A stretch of DNA of 55,130 nt, taken from Saccoglossus kowalevskii (Eukaryota > Hemichordata > Enteropneusta > Harrimaniidae). Positions within the stretch are counted from its first letter, which is position 1, and each line of letters starts with the position of its first letter. Below are positions 42,050 through 51,278 of this stretch, one piece after another. Position numbers and translations under genes: made by a program. The stretch spans positions 10,742-65,871 of the forward strand of contig NW_003142810.1 in NCBI RefSeq assembly GCF_000003605.2, given 5' to 3'. Under the pieces are notes generated by a model. The model was not told where the DNA came from, did no database searches, and was given only the letters and a program-made list of their open reading frames with translations.

Positions 42050-45000
42050 CAAAACAAACACGTTTTTTCGCATTAACATGGAACCATAGCCATATGAATG
42101 GACATGATAAATCAATGAGCATGCGATTTACGACTAACTTTCTACCTCAACAATGAATTATCTAAATTTCTGACTCGCCAACAGTCGTACCAATTTCGTG
42201 TCGTGTCGGAACAGAATTAAACAAAATAAAAATTACAATATAACATAATTAAATATACCAGCTTGAATCCCTTTTGTTATCATGTTGTTTTCCGACGTTT
42301 TTTAGGTTGCTTTATTTGTAAACAGATGTAATAACGTTGTAGTAGTTTACACCAACTTACACAAAAAATGCCCACAACAGTCATGGTACCCGCTCCGTAC
42401 TATGGTCAGATTACTCATTCGATAGTCGACAAACACAAGACGACCCTTTATTTCAGATAATATTGTTTTCAATAAATATCAAAATCAATTTCATTTTAAA
42501 AAATTCAGTACTTTTACATACATGTTTGCTATTCGTGTACTGGGCACAAACTACTAGTATATATGAACCAACGGCATTACACGTTCTTTTCGGCCAATCA
42601 GAGTGACTTATTCAATTTAAAAAGTTGAGTCGAAGCATATATACAATTTGATACGTCGAAAAAACTGTTAACTAGAAAGCTGCTCTCTGATTGGTCCGAA
42701 TGTTAGGTGTTAAGCTGGGGTAGCCAATCAGGTACAATCTTGTAATTAACTTCGCAATGAATCCGTTCTTACCGGGTAATCAGCATCCAATTCAGCTCCA
42801 AGATGCAGTACACGATTAGCACATTTATCCAAATCCGAAATTGTATGCGGAAACCACGGGATTTCACTCAGGATCACTGAAAAATAGCCAAAAGTAACGT
42901 AACATGTAAGGGACTTCCTGCACGTGTAACCCAGGAGGATAATTTGTCTCGCGGTAGATATATATAATTAGTGATCACGATAACTATCACGAGACTCGGT
43001 GTCGTATGACGTACCTTCTGGGGCGACCGATTCGGCTCCATCCATATCAGGCATATTGATAATGTCAACGTGGTTCTTCAAGAGCGCCATCAATTCATGA
43101 ATATGCCCGTCAGTACTGTCACAATCCACGTAAATCTCATATTCCGAATCTCCGCGATGCAAAGCTTTTCGAGATTCAATATGTACTACATTCACGTTAT
43201 TCTCCTGTAAATAAAATAAAATATTTGGTAATATCTTGAGCATAATTTTCGCTGATATTTTATCGTGGTGGTGGCAATGTAAAATAAAAAGCGTTGCCAT
43301 GGCAGCACACTTAGCTATACTCGTTCTAAGAAGTAACGCAAAACTTAAATGCGCACGCGCTTCGGTACATATACGTAATGAAAGCGCACGCGCACCAGCG
43401 CTGTCAAGTACGAAGGGGGGGGGGGGCAAGGGTTATTTTCGTTCAACGTAATTGCAATATTTTTTTGTTCGTACAACGTAAATTGAAAAAATAAATTCCG
43501 TAATTCTCTAATCACAGGCTAGACGTACAACGGAATCAATCAACTATTTTTATCGTACACTGTAAAAATGTGTCATTTTTCTCGGTACGTACAAGAATTT
43601 ACATCAAAATAAAAAAAGTCGTAAAGAATAATCCAGGGGAATTACATTTTCGAAACTGTAAAACGACTAGATGACACAATTCACTGCAAAATTCAATTTT
43701 CACTGTTTCCTTGTAAATTTTAAAAAACCCTTTTTATTTCCCGTAAAACTGTACCAGCTACCCCCTTGCCGTCCTCAAGTACAGCTTTGTATTGAACGAA
43801 GTCTGCTATATCTGTTTATTAACGATAAATCATACAAGAGTGTTTTTTTATCAAGATTGTCCAAGTTATTCATATTGATTTCTATAAAGGGTCGTGTATG
43901 GTATGAAAAGAATCACGGACTGTAGGAAATTTATATTTGCTGTTTATAGAATAACAGTATTATCGTTGTAGGGAAATATACGAAAGCCGATAAGATACAT
44001 TCTATTTCGTACATTTTTACTTCTCACTTTCTACTTTTTTCTTGAATTAAGAAGGACAACTTTCAAGCGGGGTGTCCCTTTTTGGCATTCGAAATTAAGA
44101 AGTAAATTACTATNNNNNNNNNNNNNNNNNNNNNNNNNNNNNNNNNNNNNNNNNNNNNNNNNNNNNNNNNNNNNNNNNNNNNNNNNNNNNNNNNNNNNNN
44201 NNNNNNNNNNNNNNNNNNNNNNNNNNNCGCCCTTTAAATATCGGCAACGCTCTGACTCGCACGACTCACCAGTCCATCCGCTCACCCATCCACCAATGGA
44301 GACTCACCTTAAACACCTTCAGTGCCCTAGCCAGTCCGCCAACTTCATTCTTCAAAGAGAATATGACTGGTGTGGTCGAATGGGAAACGCAGTCGTTGAA
44401 CGAATCTCGCCGGCTTATCACCAAGTTTCGGTTGTTATAACGCTGTTAAAATAAAAAAAATTATCAAATAAATACTGTGTTGAGGGTGGAAACAAGTTAT
44501 ACAATAAGTTTTAGCCATGAAATTATTTTTAAAATCTAGGTTCTAGAAATGAGAAGAGTTATAATGTAGTATTTTAGCATTGTGTGGAGAGTCTGTCTGA
44601 GAAAATTTCACTTTTTAGTTGAACGAATACTCTGGAATGTGCTACAAGGAGGGTGTTTTTAGTCCATGATCAATCGTAGTGCAATGTATCTGTATATATA
44701 CAACATCAAACAACAGTTTATGGTAGAAGCCTACTCATAACATTCCCATGCCAATGACAAAATTGGTCATAAATCGCATGACAATGTTCATTAGTTTGTT
44801 ATGTACAATCATGAAGCTAATACCCCATGGTAAATTGAAATATCATTATTTTGTGCGTTATAGTTAAGCTTTTTGAGAAACGTGTCCTAATATTTCTTGA
44901 AAATTGCTATTTTTAGAACAATTCCATGTTTTTAAAATCTAAATTTTTGAAATAATTCAGAACAACTAAAAGTACTCCATCATTAACAATATATGATTTT

Positions 45001-47526
45001 CTCAGCTTATATCACCAGGCTAGATTTTGAGAAATTGAGTAATATCTCTGCCATAGTAACCTATGGTAAAAGCATAATAATACTGCCAAAATGGCGACTT
45101 TCCACTAAAATACAACCATCAATTTTTCGAAAATAAGGCTGGTGACCCCCAACTTTTTTTAAGTCAATATACTTATATGAGTATGCTTCTAACTTTAACT
45201 TAAACAGACAATATATTTTACAGGCGTTGTATACGTCGCATATCGATCACAACGCGCCCCGACGACAACACCCTTCAACATAATAAAATATCCTAATGAA
45301 TCGCACTGAAATCAACACGTGTTTAACGCTTTGTGACGTAGCCGCCAATTTCAATTAATCCAGCACTTCTTGAAGTCTACCACACTTATAACGTCACCAA
45401 TTTTCTCACTTAATTGCGACTGAAGTTTGCCACTTCACTACAAACACTGACGTCACGAATGCCCGGTCACATGATACCACGCCTAACCAACCAGAACTAC
45501 TATCACGTATTGTCGATTTCTGTTCAGTAGATTGTTTCCGTATTTCATTTCAATATCGCAATTATCGTCTGCGCGTTTCTATTCACGCCAATGCTTTTAA
45601 CCCTTCGAACGCCACAAGCCTCGTACCCCATTTTTAGCGAAACATTTGCAATTTTTTTCCATAATGTCTTTGTTAATTTTGTCTACAAATCTTGTCTTGA
45701 TCAAATTACTGACAAAATACGAAATAAGTTGCACATTTGGACTCAACTCCGACAATAAACATGTCGCACATTCGTATTACCCGTCAAATAAGGCGCTGTA
45801 AATGTTACATTTCTCTCATTGCTGTAGATCATTCACTTTTTGTTATTACTTTTCCTTAATTTATGCTTTTGGACAAAAAGAAAATAACAGGAAATTTGTT
45901 TTTTTTTTTACAATAGAGGCCTCCATTGTTTAGTCTCAGACGGGACATTAACAGGGTTCCGATTGATTTAAATTGGAATTTTCTTTTATTAACTTATTAT
46001 GTTGGGAGACATTGTTTTATGGCAGTGATGACAAAATTACCTATTTAATTATAATTAATATAAATATTTTTGCGCCAGGCGCATTCCCCATATGTGATTT
46101 TAGTATCAATTATTGCAAGTGCTGACCGTGTAGAGCGTAAAGAGCATTTTGTCAAATAAACCAAATCCATCATGAGACTACATGACACGGGTTGCATATC
46201 TATCGTCATATTATATTGCCAATACAGTAAAAAAAAAATGCAATATCAGCCAGGCCCGGAAGAACACGAGCACTAGCGCGTGCCCGAATTCCGCGTAAAA
46301 TACAATGTATTTTACACGCGTTGTATACGTGGCTATTAGTCCCATATCAGTACAGGACGCGACGCGACGACCACCGCCCTTTAACCAAGATCACCCAAAG
46401 TTAAAGTCGCACCTGTTTCATTGAATGATTCTCAAACAGCAATTAGTCATTAATTCATCGCTACATGATTAATCATTAATCAGTCACCGCAATACTGAAT
46501 ATATCGCGTATTATTGTCCAATGTATCCGAGTCCGGGTCAATTAGATACTTAAAGTACATATGTAAAAACGGACCGTTTCTTCAAAAGTAAAAATAGTTT
46601 AATAAATCTAATGAATACAAAAAAGTATTCTATCGCACATGTGTAATAAAACAGTCTTGACATACACCATGGAATAAACAATGAGAAAAAAACTTCACCC
46701 CCAAATCTTTCGTTTTTTGAGAGACGTGAGTCATGATCATGTTTCCGAAGCAACACAGTTATTGTAATTTTACGGTGCGTATCGGGGAATTTTACTTCAC
46801 TCTTTCGGACAATGGTCTAAAATGCGAATATCTAGACCCATAATTCAAAGAATAGAGCGGAAAATTAAAACATCAGACATGGGGAATACCCTTGTTAAGA
46901 TTCTGAGAATTTCAGAGTCAAAAATATGCAAAAAGTCTTGAATGTTGACTGAAAAAAACAACCTCATAAAGTAGAAACTGAAACCGATAGAACTGTACCG
47001 GACTTTACATGAAACACTGATCAGACAACTACGCAGTTACGAATATGAAGAATCTCGACGAGTTACGCCATCAAAGTGAATTGTCGTTGACATTCGAATA
47101 ACGATTTTACTCGAATGTTACTTCGCCTTGCAAATTAGTTGCAAAGCGTACAATGGACGTACAATCAAACCATGTATGTCACCCTTATACAAGGATGAAC
47201 ATTCCCTCTATTTTCAAATCTGGTCAATTCATCAGGTCGGACTTCGAAGACACACGGAAGACAACTGTTTTAACAACACGAGCATGCACAATTTACGTTA
47301 ACGTTGCCCGTGCAATAACAGCAAACTTGACTTTTGATTTTCAGATGTGTAACCAATAATCCAAAACAATTCACCTTGATCATATTTCATATAGAGAAGA
47401 TAAGTGAACATCTCCTGATAGGGAGATATTCTCCCGATATTTTTATTTTATTTTAACAATTTCGCGATAAGAATTCAAAGAGTTACTTACGTTGCTAAAA
47501 GTCATGTCTTTCTTCGCGGTCAGCAT
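36270..47526 (-). CDS. TPH: Tryptophan 5-hydroxylase, 14 exons, 458 residues
   Basis: This cytosolic non-haem iron enzyme uses tetrahydrobiopterin and O2 to make 5-hydroxytryptophan, the rate-limiting step to serotonin. Exons: 47491-47526, 44308-44442, 43015-43204, 42773-42876, 41266-41324, 40817-40867, 40314-40412, 40137-40183, 39266-39401, 38921-38990, 37973-38029, 37217-37312, 36899-37032 and 36270-36432. All junctions are in phase. Residues 37-105 form the ACT domain ([31 protein letters not shown]). Iron ligands are His290, His295 (HELLGH) and Glu335 (FFTVEFGL). TPH rather than PAH or TH is indicated by the VDCD of the ACT domain, [10 protein letters not shown] and [10 protein letters not shown] (PAH has IYWFTVEFGL). 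The C-terminal helix is amphipathic, as in tetrameric family members. Oddities: three residues (GFK) are absent after DADYP, CGYRED is replaced by GIYRKD, and DTCHELLGH reads DCCHELLGH. Whether it is orthologous to both TPH1 and TPH2 cannot be decided here. Confidence 0.93.
36519..36574. repeat. Perfect 21-bp hairpin in TPH intron 13
   Basis: TAATACTAAGTCTGTGTTCAT (36519-36539) is exactly complementary to 36554-36574, with a 14-base loop. The flanks do not extend the stem. Confidence 0.8.
36899..37032 (-). CDS. TPH: TPH exon 13 (residues 361-405)
   Basis: Begins [14 protein letters not shown] and ends [12 protein letters not shown], matching HALSGHAKVKPFDP and SESFEDAKEKMR. 134 bp as in PAH exon 11. 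Donor GTAAGT. Confidence 0.94.
37217..37312 (-). CDS. TPH: TPH exon 12: third iron ligand (residues 329-360)
   Basis: [13 protein letters not shown] with Glu335 as iron ligand, then [14 protein letters not shown]. 96 bp as in PAH exon 10. Phe331 and Phe336 correspond to TPH1 Phe313 and Phe318 in the substrate pocket. Confidence 0.95.
37973..38029 (-). CDS. TPH: TPH exon 11 (residues 310-328)
   Basis: [19 protein letters not shown], 57 bp as in PAH exon 9. Acceptor TTTCTAG, donor GTAAGT. Confidence 0.95.
38921..38990 (-). CDS. TPH: TPH exon 10: iron-binding HELLGH (residues 286-309)
   Basis: [23 protein letters not shown] with iron ligands His290 and His295. 70 bp, equal to PAH exon 8. The residue before the Cys-His is Cys instead of the usual Thr or Ile. 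Confidence 0.95.
39266..39401 (-). CDS. TPH: TPH exon 9: catalytic core (residues 241-286)
   Basis: [19 protein letters not shown] and the run [19 protein letters not shown] are strongly conserved. At 136 bp it equals human PAH exon 7. The usual YTPEP reads YTKEP, one residue after the substrate-binding Thr. Confidence 0.95.
40137..40183 (-). CDS. TPH: TPH exon 8 (residues 225-241)
   Basis: [15 protein letters not shown] matches EDNIPQLEDVSNFLK. 47 bp with acceptor CATCTAG and donor GTAAAG. Confidence 0.9.
40314..40412 (-). CDS. TPH: TPH exon 7 (residues 192-225)
   Basis: [20 protein letters not shown] is near identical to TPH1 [20 protein letters not shown]. The following part (VLVEEGIYR) diverges from the usual LLSKYCGYR at equal length. 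99 bp. The acceptor lies 22 bp from a TTAA-flanked insertion. Confidence 0.9.
40435..40599. mobile_element. 165-bp TTAA-flanked MITE, copy 2
   Basis: TTAA at both ends; inverted termini contain CACCTGCGCATGCG and its complement CGCATGCGCAGGTG. The core shares the GCTTGTTTGTAAACA stretch with copy 1 and a partial copy at 39768-39868. It sits in TPH intron 6, only 22 bp from the exon 7 acceptor. Confidence 0.7.
40817..40867 (-). CDS. TPH: TPH exon 6 (residues 175-192)
   Basis: [18 protein letters not shown] matches HGQPIPRVEYMEEEKKTW. 51 bp with acceptor TTTATAG and donor GTAAGC. The donor splits the Trp codon, an intron position absent from human PAH exon 6. Confidence 0.9.
41266..41324 (-). 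CDS. TPH: TPH exon 5 (residues 156-175)
   Basis: [19 protein letters not shown] matches DPVYRARRKQFADIAYNYR of PAH. The exon is 59 bp against 68 in human PAH; the nine missing bases are the GFK codons at its start. Donor GTACGT, phase 2. Confidence 0.9.
41395..41530. repeat. Repeat F, second copy (TPH intron 4)
   Basis: CACCACTGTACCATGCATTTCTATGGGCTC and GGCGGTGAAAATGCCCGGATAT match 18290-18660. It lies just upstream (minus strand) of TPH exon 5. Confidence 0.6.
42773..42876 (-). CDS. TPH: TPH exon 4 (residues 121-155)
   Basis: Contains [19 protein letters not shown] and GAELDADYP, matching VPWFPKKISDLDHCANRVL and GSELDADHP. Acceptor TTTTTCAG, donor GTAAGA. Confidence 0.92.
43015..43204 (-). 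CDS. TPH: TPH exon 3: ACT domain (residues 58-121)
   Basis: Begins [13 protein letters not shown] and contains [10 protein letters not shown], the TPH signature version of the ACT strand (TPH1 SEFEIFVDCD). 63 codons plus one base. Donor GTACGT. Confidence 0.93.
44114..44227. other. Assembly gap, 114 N
   Basis: 114 N in TPH intron 2, 81 bases past the exon 2 donor. No coding sequence appears to be missing, since exons 2 and 3 join in phase. Confidence 0.95.
44308..44442 (-). CDS. TPH: TPH exon 2: regulatory N-terminus and ACT domain start (residues 13-57)
   Basis: 45 codons between acceptor TTTAACAG and donor [24 protein letters not shown] matches TPH1 [18 protein letters not shown]. Before it, RRDS (Ser26) fits the PKA consensus RRxS, at a place where vertebrate TPH2 and TH also carry regulatory N-terminal serines. 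Confidence 0.92.
44724..45191. mobile_element. About 470-bp TIR element G, copy 1
   Basis: Ends TAGAAGCCTACTCAT and ATGAGTATGCTTCTA. The interior shares AACAATGTTCATTAGTTTG-like, GCATAATAATACTGCCAAAATGGC and GACTTAAAAAAAGTTG-like blocks with 50886-51278, in opposite orientation. In TPH intron 1. Confidence 0.65.
46315..46386. mobile_element. GGGCGG-family element, partial copy
   Basis: GCGTTGTATACGTGGCTATTAGTCCCATATC is followed by GCGACGACCACCGCCCTTTAA, the inverted right half of the family. The left end is not clear. Confidence 0.5.
47491..47526 (-). CDS. TPH: TPH coding exon 1 (residues 1-12)
   Basis: ATG at 47526 (context AAG ATG C) starts [12 protein letters not shown] and ends with donor GTAAGT, phase 0. 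This fits the acceptor of the ACT-domain exon and the promoter about 265 bp upstream. N-termini of this family are poorly conserved, so this exon rests on splice and phase evidence. Confidence 0.7.
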
Positions 47527-47790
47527 CTTTATTTATATGTCCTAGTCCTAAGTCACGGTGATTTATTCTTTTATCAAAAATATACTTTTTCTTGATGATA
47601 TTCTGGAAACTGCGGCGGCGAGAAATCGTTCAAGCTCAAGATAGATTTTGTGCTGTGTTGGAATTCGAACATGAATGCTCCTCGGCCCTCGTTGAGCCTA
47701 ACTCTGGCGAATTCTGTCGCGGAGACGATAAGACGGTTCTGATAGTCGCGGCTGTCGGTGGCTGAGTGGGGGTCCCTTCTCATAAGACGG

Positions 47791-47798
47791 CTTTTATA
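47791..47798 (-). promoter_or_regulatory. TATA box of the TPH promoter
   Basis: TATAAAAG on the minus strand, 265 bases before the TPH ATG. The 200 bases below it are more GC-rich than the surroundings, as expected of a 5'UTR. A start site near 47765 is predicted. A second TATAAATA lies too close to the ATG to serve it. Confidence 0.55.
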
Positions 47799-48749
47799 GT
47801 TTTAGCTTTATAACTTATACGTAGTACAATACACGTAGCAGGTCTCTGTTAATACAGTTCCCTATGAAATTAGGAAATGACCCTATTACGCTGATATATG
47901 AATTAATACTGCCAACTGCACGCGTTCTTTATTTTCAACCACACTGCGGGATGCCGTCGCGTTTCCTGGTAACGGACACGCTGTTTGCGTCACTTGTAGT
48001 CATGGGAACAAAATATTTTAATTTTCAGTTGATTTCGTTGTTCTTTACTTTCATTTAAGACACTGATCCCAATAAAACACTAATTGCAATACAGTAGATT
48101 ATATAATGGTTTTAATTTATTTATCTTGCTGCCTTTTGTGAAGAAATTGACTTCGTATCCATCACTTTCCCGATGCATTCTGGGTACAGGTTAAGTCAAT
48201 GTGGTGAGAACAAATGCAACCAAAAACAATTAAATTCTTTTTCATATGTTTTATTTTCGGAGAATGTTATCTTTGCTAAAGACATCATCTAAACCCAGTT
48301 ATTTTTTTTGCAATTGTCACAAGTTCAAGATGGCGTACACGTTTTTTTTTTTTTTATTGGATTTATATACCCTGAATAAACGATAAAAGTCTAAGCGCTA
48401 AATTATCAGTTCAATCCTAATCTAATTCACACACACGTAAAAAGCATGTTCAATGCTGACGGAACATACGCTACTAGTATTGAGGGAATTGATTTCGCGT
48501 GTTTTTTTCCAGTCGAGTTTTCGATATCAAATTTTACTGAAGACTCCCCTGGCTTTTTATGCTTAAGTTGCAAGCGCAACTTCTGATGGCACTTAGATGT
48601 TCGCCTCAGTCCAAAACATTACGTAATTTTAGGTCACGTGAAAGGGCTTATGTAATCTTCTGCTTCGTTAATCTACCAAACAAAATCTTTTGATTATTAG
48701 TCTTTTGAAATTTTAATTTTTTTAATGTTTTTCTCATACAAAATGCTAC

Positions 48750-48784
48750 CATAGACCCTCCAGTAGACTACTAGAGGGTCTATG
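48750..48784. mobile_element. 35-bp palindromic micro-insertion with target duplication
   Basis: Same 11-bp arms as 28983-29009, with an inner stem AGTAG/CTACT around a single A. ATGCTAC lies on both sides (48743-48749 and 48785-48791; 8 bp if the following C is counted). The 27-bp form looks like an 8-bp internal deletion of this one. Confidence 0.7.
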
Positions 48785-48829
48785 ATGCTACCAAGTATTG
48801 TAGCCATTCGGTCAAAAAATATATTAATT

Positions 48830-49196
48830 AAATAGGTGATTTTCCGTACAAGTGCGAGATCTCGCGAGATGCATGAAAGACGCGCGTCGAACGTCTGCCG
48901 CAAATATCGAACGATTTGATTTTGAACTAGAATTTCTTTATTTCGTAGCTTACATTGACCGGCCGATCTTCGACAGAGAAATATTGCTTCCGAATACCCT
49001 TACTTAATCGAAATTGTCTATCATCAAATGTGGACAGCACATTATTAAGCATAGAAATGTCCCCAAAATACTTTCGCGTTTGTCGAATCCCACGCGATGT
49101 TTGACGCCACTACGACGCTATGACCTTTGTTTGTCCTGTTTTTACGTACGATTTCACGCATAACGCGTGATTCTCGCAGTGAACGGAAAATGGTCT
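48830..49196 (+). repeat. About 365-bp dispersed repeat E, copy 2
   Basis: Counterpart of 17382-17743, with TCTCGCGAGA at 48860-48869. It starts just after the 35-bp palindrome insertion at 48750-48784. Confidence 0.75.
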
Positions 49197-49768
49197 ATTA
49201 AACATAAGACATTATGGAGAAATGCTTATACAAAATGTGTCTTCTATGCTATCGATAAAGAGCCATTGCTTGAGAAGTCTCGCTATTTTGAAAAGTGACA
49301 ACGATTATCAAAAACTGTATATTAATACTAAGTATAGCGCTTAACGGATTAATATATACGAGCACAGCATTAACTTTTAAATAGGTTTTATTTTCACGTA
49401 TTTCTCAGATATATGACAATTGTTTCACCACACACGATATCAGACAGAGGCATTCCATCACATTCTATTATTGTAGCAACGTGACTCGTATATATAGCAC
49501 CATTTTCAATAAACCCCAAAGAACGATCGCCGTCGTGACGCGCAGTGTTCGATATTGGTCCCAGGCGACGTGTGAAATTTTTTGGTCAAAACTAGACGTG
49601 GGATTCGACAAAAGTAATTGACATGTACATAAACAGCATAACCACCATCATAAATAAAATCACCAAAATCCCAAAGTTTCAACAATCACATTAACACTAT
49701 TTCATTATTGTTATCAATACTCGGCCCATCGGAGTATTTCAGATATTCTTTCACAATAGACCTAAGAA

Positions 49769-49996
49769 GCGATGGCCGCCGAGGTCTCGTTTAGAGTGAA
49801 ATGGTTACGAGACTTGTTTTTGTCCCTCAAACAGCGTCACATTCTCCTCCGCCACCATGTCCGCTGTTCTTCTGACCTATGTAACCATGGTAATCGAACA
49901 GTGGACGCAATGATGAAAGAGAATGAAACATTTTTCGAGAAGCAAAAACAAGTCTCGTTGTTCTCTCGCTCACGACGAGATCTCGGCGGCCATCGC
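49769..49996. mobile_element. 228-bp imperfect fold-back element
   Basis: GCGATGGCCGCCGAG at the left is the complement of CTCGGCGGCCATCGC at the right. ACGAGACTTGTTTTTG also recurs inverted. The two arms of about 105 bp meet near 49880. A long open frame starts in the left arm with a good Kozak ATG, but its sequence is explained by the palindrome. Confidence 0.7.
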
Positions 49997-50885
49997 TGAC
50001 ATTTTTCGTAAATACAGGTCTCCTACTACAATTAGACACCTCATAGACGACATACTAACAACTTTAAAAGCCAGACTATTTTACACTTTGAGTCGATTAT
50101 CCAACATTTCACAAATTTAAAAGATAAGAAGTCAAGGCTGGCTGCATGATACTCCCAAGACAGAGCTCAACAAATACAGAGGAATGCAATTTACACCTTT
50201 TCTATATTACTTTTTTCTTTTAAATTCCTTGACCACCATTTTGATTTTCCGGCAAGTCAAACACATGATTTCATTCACAACTTAAAATACGGATGCGAAT
50301 TAGTTCAAATAAATGTTTATTTTTGGTTGTTGAAAATATAATTATTTATTTGTCCCCCTTTTACGCTCAACATTTTTATATAACATGTATAAGTTTTCCT
50401 CATCTATGAATCGTATAAAATATAATAAGAATTGAGAATTTAGTATAAAAATGAAAAAATATTTTTTTTTTCACTTTGTTGCCATGAAAAACAGTTTATA
50501 TGTATAGTTGATAACAGTATGCTACTATGTTCTAAACCATTTTGAAGTTCTACTTTAGAAGTTATACATGAAATCATTTCCTTGTTTTTGCACAACAGAT
50601 TTGACTTTACCGATAATCCTTTGCCGGAGAAACAAGATGGCGGAGTGCATATCTTTTGGTGAACTAGTGAACACAAAAAGTGACAAAAAATGTAATTTGC
50701 ACTTTTCTGCATTTGACGAGTATTATATTTTCAGTCTAGTCATACAATTTAGAAAGTGTGATTTATCTCTTTTTTTTAATAAAAAAACACACAAACAAAA
50801 TGAAGCTAATTTGGCAACGCTAGTATTGCAAAAATTAGAAAAGTTGACATATCTAAGGCTTCTTTGTTTTGGTATCATATTAAGG

Positions 50886-51278
50886 TAGAAGGCTACTCAT
50901 GAATTTATACATTTTTTAATATATTGTATTTCTATGCAATATGAAAATATTGACTTAAAAAAAGTTGCGGGTCACCAGCTTAATTTTTTCGAAAATGATG
51001 GTTGAATTTTAATGGATTGTGGCCATTTTGGCAGTATTATGATGCTTTTATAGATTTCTATGGCAGAGATATTACGCCATATCTCAAACTGTAGGCTGGT
51101 GGCATTAGTAATATTAGTAAAAGTTTCTCAAAATGCGTCACAGACTGTTAAACACAAAAAGAATGCTATTTTATGGTGCCATGGGACAATAGCTTCATGA
51201 TTTTACACAATAAACCAATGAACATTGTTGTGCCAACGATTCATGACCAACTTTCTTAACAATTATGAGTAGGTTTCT
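50886..51278. mobile_element. About 390-bp TIR element G, copy 2 (inverted)
   Basis: Ends TAGAAGGCTACTCATGAATT and AATTATGAGTAGGTTTCT. The interior GCCATTTTGGCAGTATTATGATGC and GTGCCATGGGACAATAGCTTC are shared with copy 1 or with the half copy at 5141-5242. Confidence 0.65.

Larger units (their letters stand above)
44443..47490 (-). other. TPH intron 1
   Basis: 3 kb with element G copy 1, inverted GGGCGG-family pieces at 45223-45260 and 46315-46386, and otherwise AT-rich sequence. No coding exon is seen. A cryptic regulatory exon cannot be excluded. Confidence 0.55.

Noticed and set aside
43968-44285. Minus-strand frame running through N bases
   Set aside because: Its middle is the 114-N assembly gap, so continuity is artificial.
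49772-49999. 75-codon frame with a strong Kozak ATG
   Set aside because: Explained by an imperfect 228-bp palindrome; the opposite strand gives a similar frame.
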